This document shows positions 45,266 through 47,927 of a stretch of 47,927 bases of DNA, in pieces (the first letter of the stretch is position 1; each line of letters begins with the position of its first letter). Position numbers and translations under genes: made by a program. The notes beneath the pieces are model-generated. The model was not told the origin of the DNA, made no database searches, and worked only from the letters and a program-made list of their open reading frames with translations. This DNA comes from Natrinema gari JCM 14663 (GTDB lineage: Archaea > Halobacteriota > Halobacteria > Halobacteriales > Natrialbaceae). The DNA is taken from assembly GCF_000337175.1 (NCBI RefSeq), contig NZ_AOIJ01000032.1, positions 91,425 to 139,351 on the forward strand. The letters are read 5' to 3'.

Positions 45266-45649
45266 TTACTTATTGATTGTCAATACTATGAACGAGAGAC
45301 TAGTGGATTTGAATGTGAGTTCATTCGTATCGCCGTAGGTATCATGTGTTGTCACATAGAGTGGGGGCTCTGTTGGGTTCCACCAAGAATCATCAGCTTC
45401 TTCATATCCGACTACAGTTTCGGCATGACCAACCGGCATGTCTGGCAAATCCGGAAGACTCCCAGAAGAGCTAGTTGCTGTAGTGTTCGGACTTTTATCG
45501 CCAAAGTAACCGACGATACAAGGATTGTCAGAGTCAATTTCACGTTTTATTTCCTGACGTCTCCCATTCAGCTCATAGCCCGGATCATATGCAGAATCAT
45601 AGTCATTAATGCCACTGTGGAAAGCATCCCCCCGAGGGTCATATGGATA
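45266..45649 (-). pseudogene. C-terminal fragment of a C39/papain-like cysteine peptidase domain
   Basis: On the minus strand 127 codons read YPYDPRGDAFHSGINDYDSA, then REIDSDNPCIVGYFGD, MPVGHAETVVGYEEADD and PLYVTTHDTYGD. The I-x-x-x-N-P-x-I-V-G and G-H-A-x-x-V-V-G-Y pattern is the second half of C39-like peptidase domains (the catalytic His region). A TAG at 45650-45652 interrupts the frame and the Cys-containing N-terminal half is absent. Probably a broken secreted or element-borne peptidase. Confidence 0.55.
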
Positions 45650-45652
45650 CTA

Positions 45653-46000
45653 TTTGAGCAGGAAAGCTGATCAGCTACAGATCAAACTCCTCCAAAGTAG
45701 TGAATGAGTCGTTTCGGCTCGATTCGGATTGTTTTGACAGCACAGACCAAAGTCATCTCTGGCGACAGTGACCTGTTCCACTGAGACAAGAACCAAATCC
45801 AACTAACATACTTTGACGTGGCTATTGAAGCCGTAGTCTTGCTGTGTCTGCTCCTCTCGAATTGATCGGCGATGGACTCGCTGTCAACTTCGTTGAGCGA
45901 GTACAAGACCTCGCGACGGAGTAGGCAGAATTGACGCTTTCCGTGTTCGTTTCTACTGCTAATAATCTGCTACCGACCTATGTCGATTTTTAAATACTAA
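45653..46000. other. Decayed low-GC stretch
   Basis: An open frame of 74 codons on the minus strand (45682-45906, starting MYSLNEVDSESIADQFERSR) has no recognisable family. I regard it as a possible remnant only. Promoter elements of the next gene lie at the right end. Confidence 0.3.
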
Positions 46001-46006
46001 GAGGTG
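45987..46006 (+). promoter_or_regulatory. TATA box and Shine-Dalgarno of the small membrane protein
   Basis: TTTTAAATAC (45987-45996) and GAGGTG (46001-46006) precede the ATG at 46021 by 25-34 and 15 nt. The TATA spacing points to a near-leaderless start; the GAGGTG may then be fortuitous. Confidence 0.4.
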
Positions 46007-46020
46007 AACTGGAATAATAG

Positions 46021-46467
46021 ATGGGACAGAACTTTATTACTACCAAAGGGATCCGAATCGGCGAGCTAGTGTTAGCACTCTATATACTAGGAACCAGTGT
46101 TCTGTTAGGTATTTTCGGAGACTTCCGAAATGTCTTCCCAAATGTGGATCTGTTCCTTGAACTGGTATTTTGGACTGCGTTCTTCATTGCACCCTTGGCA
46201 CTCGGAATTACGGTACTGCTTGGGACACTGGTGAACGATACGAGCATTAGCTCATTCGTGATCGGCGGAGTCGCTGGAGTAACATTGTTTGTTGTGAGTT
46301 TTTGCACATATTGGTTTATCAATCCTCCATCAAATAATGGGCTGGTAGTTGCTCACCTCATCTCGTATGTGTTCGGAGTAGCGCTCTCTCTTATCATCGG
46401 ATTAAAACATACGATACGCCGCATATTTTCAAGTGAAGCGAGATCTGAGCCAGTCACTCGTGAGTGA
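46021..46467 (+). CDS. Small hypothetical membrane protein
   Basis: 148 aa with four clear membrane helices (about 14-34, 45-66, 78-100 and 106-128) and a basic C-terminus (KHTIRRIFSSEARS). No family recognised. It sits in a decayed low-GC zone, has good transcription signals, and may be a recently arrived orphan gene. Confidence 0.65.
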   Translation: MGQNFITTKGIRIGELVLALYILGTSVLLGIFGDFRNVFPNVDLFLELVFWTAFFIAPLALGITVLLGTLVNDTSISSFVIGGVAGVTLFVVSFCTYWFINPPSNNGLVVAHLISYVFGVALSLIIGLKHTIRRIFSSEARSEPVTRE

Positions 46468-46656
46468 CCGATTATACCGACTCGATCTGCGTCCCTGTTA
46501 ACCTGGCAGAGAACGACCCGGTCTGCATTGTCGATCTGGCTTCGTGTTACGGTGGCTTGAGGTTCCTATTCCTTTGTCGTCTTCACTTCGACCCGAGCAT
46601 TCCGTCTATCCTGACATGAATTTTTTATATTAGATCCGCTCGTTATACCAGCCAAG

Positions 46657-47048
46657 TCACTCGCCGAAAATCAACCCCTCTACTGGAAATCGGACCGTCA
46701 CCTTAGTTTCTTCGAGCATGGGCAGGAGTTCCTCGTAGTACGCTTTTCCTGCGTGAAAGACGAGAACGGTATCCGACTCGAGTAACCCGGGCGACTCGAG
46801 TTGCTCGAATGCCTCCTTTGACCAGTCCCGTTTTTGACCGACTCGGGAACCGGTACGTGTCTCGTCGTCTGGTTCGATCGGTGGGCCGTCCGACTCGAGC
46901 AGATGGTGCTTCGCAGAGAGAATATACCAGTCGTCGTGTTGCTGTTCACAGTACTGGCTAGCCTTGCTAAACAACGTCGACAGTCCGTATAGCTCACCAG
47001 GGGCACTGGTTGCTCGAGTTTCGTCTTCGTGCAGCTCGAGAGTATCAT
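46657..47048 (-). pseudogene. DUF6884-like gene broken by a single-base frameshift
   Basis: The start at 47048 reads MILSSCTKTKLEQP in one frame. The continuation GELYGLSTLFSKASQYCEQQ, then DDWYILSAKHHLLES, IEPDDET and LVFHAGKAYYEELLP, is in another frame. The switch is needed near 46997-47008. CTKTKLE, then DWYILSAKH(G/H)L, then a terminal Tyr-rich segment is the DUF6884 order. Joined, the length is normal (about 130 aa). Function of the family is unknown; many members are phage- or island-associated. Confidence 0.65.
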
Positions 47049-47189
47049 AGAAGTCTTCTCACACCGAGATCACGGTACTTCCTCGATTGTCTCCACGTTC
47101 ATAGTTGGTGATCGCAACGACGAGACAGAGAGCAAGAAACACCTGCGTTCGTGCATGGACACGGGTTCGGCGCGATGTGGAGGTGTAAC

Positions 47190-47876
47190 TCACGCCCCGT
47201 CCTCGACGCCGGCGGCACGCAGGTACTCCTCGAGCAGCGTCGGGAACTGCCCGCCCCGAACGTAGCGGAGCCCGAACTCGTCGGCCCAGGAGATGATCCC
47301 CCGGTCCTCAGTGACGACGCCGGCGTCGAGTTCGCGAGCGAGGATCAGGAGGTCGAAGTCCTCGCGGGAATCGAGGACGCCTTGTCGGAGCGCGCGGCGG
47401 TACTTGTCACGCATATCCGAGAGGATGCGGTCGGCGTCGGTCATGTACTCCTCGCGGCCGTCGTCGGTCGACCCGCCGGCGAGCGCCTCGGGATCGAGTT
47501 GTTCGACCTCGCGGATCGCCTTCTCCGAGACGCGGAGGCCGCGGTCGACCCGATCGCTCATCTCGTCGATGAAGTCGTAGACGATGTCCGCCGGGATCAT
47601 GACGCCGTACCGGTCCGGGCTCTTGCGGACGACCCACGTGTCGAGCCGCGAGAACACCGCCTCGTCGACATCGCGTTCGCGTAACATCGTCGCGAGTTCG
47701 TCGTGGATCGACGGCGGCACGTAACAGGAGATGTTGAGTTCGAGCCGAGCGGTCGCGATGCGTTCGAGTAGCCGGACGACGGCGTCCTCGAGCGAGTCGT
47801 CGTCCCGCCGGATCTCCTCGGTGATGAACAGCGACGTGTCGAGGACGAACCGTTGGCGCGGCAGTTCCCCGGGCAT
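47190..47876 (-). CDS. PIN-domain RNA ligase partner protein (MJ_0950 family)
   Basis: 228 aa from the ATG at 47876. A GTG at 47891 is also in frame. [16 protein letters not shown] (D13) and the late [20 protein letters not shown] give the acidic PIN-domain nuclease site. The central [15 protein letters not shown] and [20 protein letters not shown] match the family that normally accompanies an archaeal RNA ligase. The ligase itself is not in the window and would lie beyond the contig end or elsewhere. Upstream sequence ends in adapter 32 nt away, so the promoter cannot be judged. Confidence 0.85.
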   Translation of the reverse strand: MPGELPRQRFVLDTSLFITEEIRRDDDSLEDAVVRLLERIATARLELNISCYVPPSIHDELATMLRERDVDEAVFSRLDTWVVRKSPDRYGVMIPADIVYDFIDEMSDRVDRGLRVSEKAIREVEQLDPEALAGGSTDDGREEYMTDADRILSDMRDKYRRALRQGVLDSREDFDLLILARELDAGVVTEDRGIISWADEFGLRYVRGGQFPTLLEEYLRAAGVEDGA

Positions 47877-47908
47877 GGTCGTCCGTTGCACGGGGCGCTA
47901 CATAGGCC

Positions 47909-47927
47909 CTGTCTCTTATACACATCT
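47909..47927 (+). other. Sequencing adapter (Tn5/Nextera mosaic end), not genomic
   Basis: CTGTCTCTTATACACATCT is exactly the 19-bp transposase mosaic-end sequence used in tagmentation libraries. It is the last sequence of the window, so it is untrimmed adapter joined to the contig end. Confidence 0.97.

Overview
The window is a piece of a haloarchaeal genome (class Halobacteria, probably family Natrialbaceae; the class is clear, the family is inference). The supports are GC-rich coding DNA, strongly acidic proteins, archaeal ribosomal proteins L7Ae, S28e and L24e, archaeal isoprenoid enzymes (geranylgeranyl diphosphate synthase, HMG-CoA synthase), Tat rather than Sec export of the secreted proteases, and many leaderless promoters with a TATA box 25-32 nt before the start codon. 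The last 19 bases are not genomic: they equal the Tn5/Nextera mosaic-end adapter, so the genuine contig ends near 47908.

Layout. 1-8 kb: the end of RNase J, then geranylgeranyl diphosphate synthase and glutamyl-tRNA synthetase, a flippase-like membrane protein, a tiny Cys/His protein, a DUF456 membrane protein, and the glycine-cleavage pair gcvT-gcvH. 8-21.3 kb: an aldehyde dehydrogenase, two tandem Tat-exported subtilases (halolysins), a NYN-domain protein, an NhaC-type Na+/H+ antiporter with a small downstream partner, a TatD-like hydrolase, a DUF2150 protein, HMG-CoA synthase, and a secreted-domain/metalloprotease pair separated only by an in-frame TAG. 21.6-29.5 kb: an AI-2E-type permease, gcvPA-gcvPB (the P protein of glycine cleavage, about 15 kb from gcvT-gcvH), a second aldehyde dehydrogenase, a zinc ribbon, a cobalamin adenosyltransferase, a DoxX protein and tRNA-Val(CAC).

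29.46-36.65 kb is an integrated mobile element. It is bounded by a 36-bp direct repeat of the tRNA-Val 3' end (attL 29462-29497, attR 36619-36654). It carries an intact tyrosine integrase at the right end, an integrase remnant at the left end, a primase-like (archaeo-eukaryotic primase signature) protein, a CARF-like/winged-helix regulator of the HFX_2341 type, a divergent operon of two unknown genes, and a small helix-hairpin-helix protein. The regulator together with its divergent operon is the best candidate here for an undescribed system, possibly in defence or element control.

37-44.8 kb returns to core genes: tmcA (tRNA-Met cytidine acetyltransferase), a divergent oleate hydratase, the rpl7ae-rps28e-rpl24e-ndk operon, a DUF7344 winged-helix regulator and superoxide dismutase. 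The rpl7ae leader can fold into a long hairpin with a kink-turn-like internal loop beside the Shine-Dalgarno sequence, suggesting autoregulation by L7Ae. 44.8-47.05 kb is a lower-GC decayed zone with at least three broken genes and one small membrane protein. The window ends with a PIN-domain RNA ligase partner protein.

All calls come from reading the sequence. No database search was run, and family names rest on recognised motifs.
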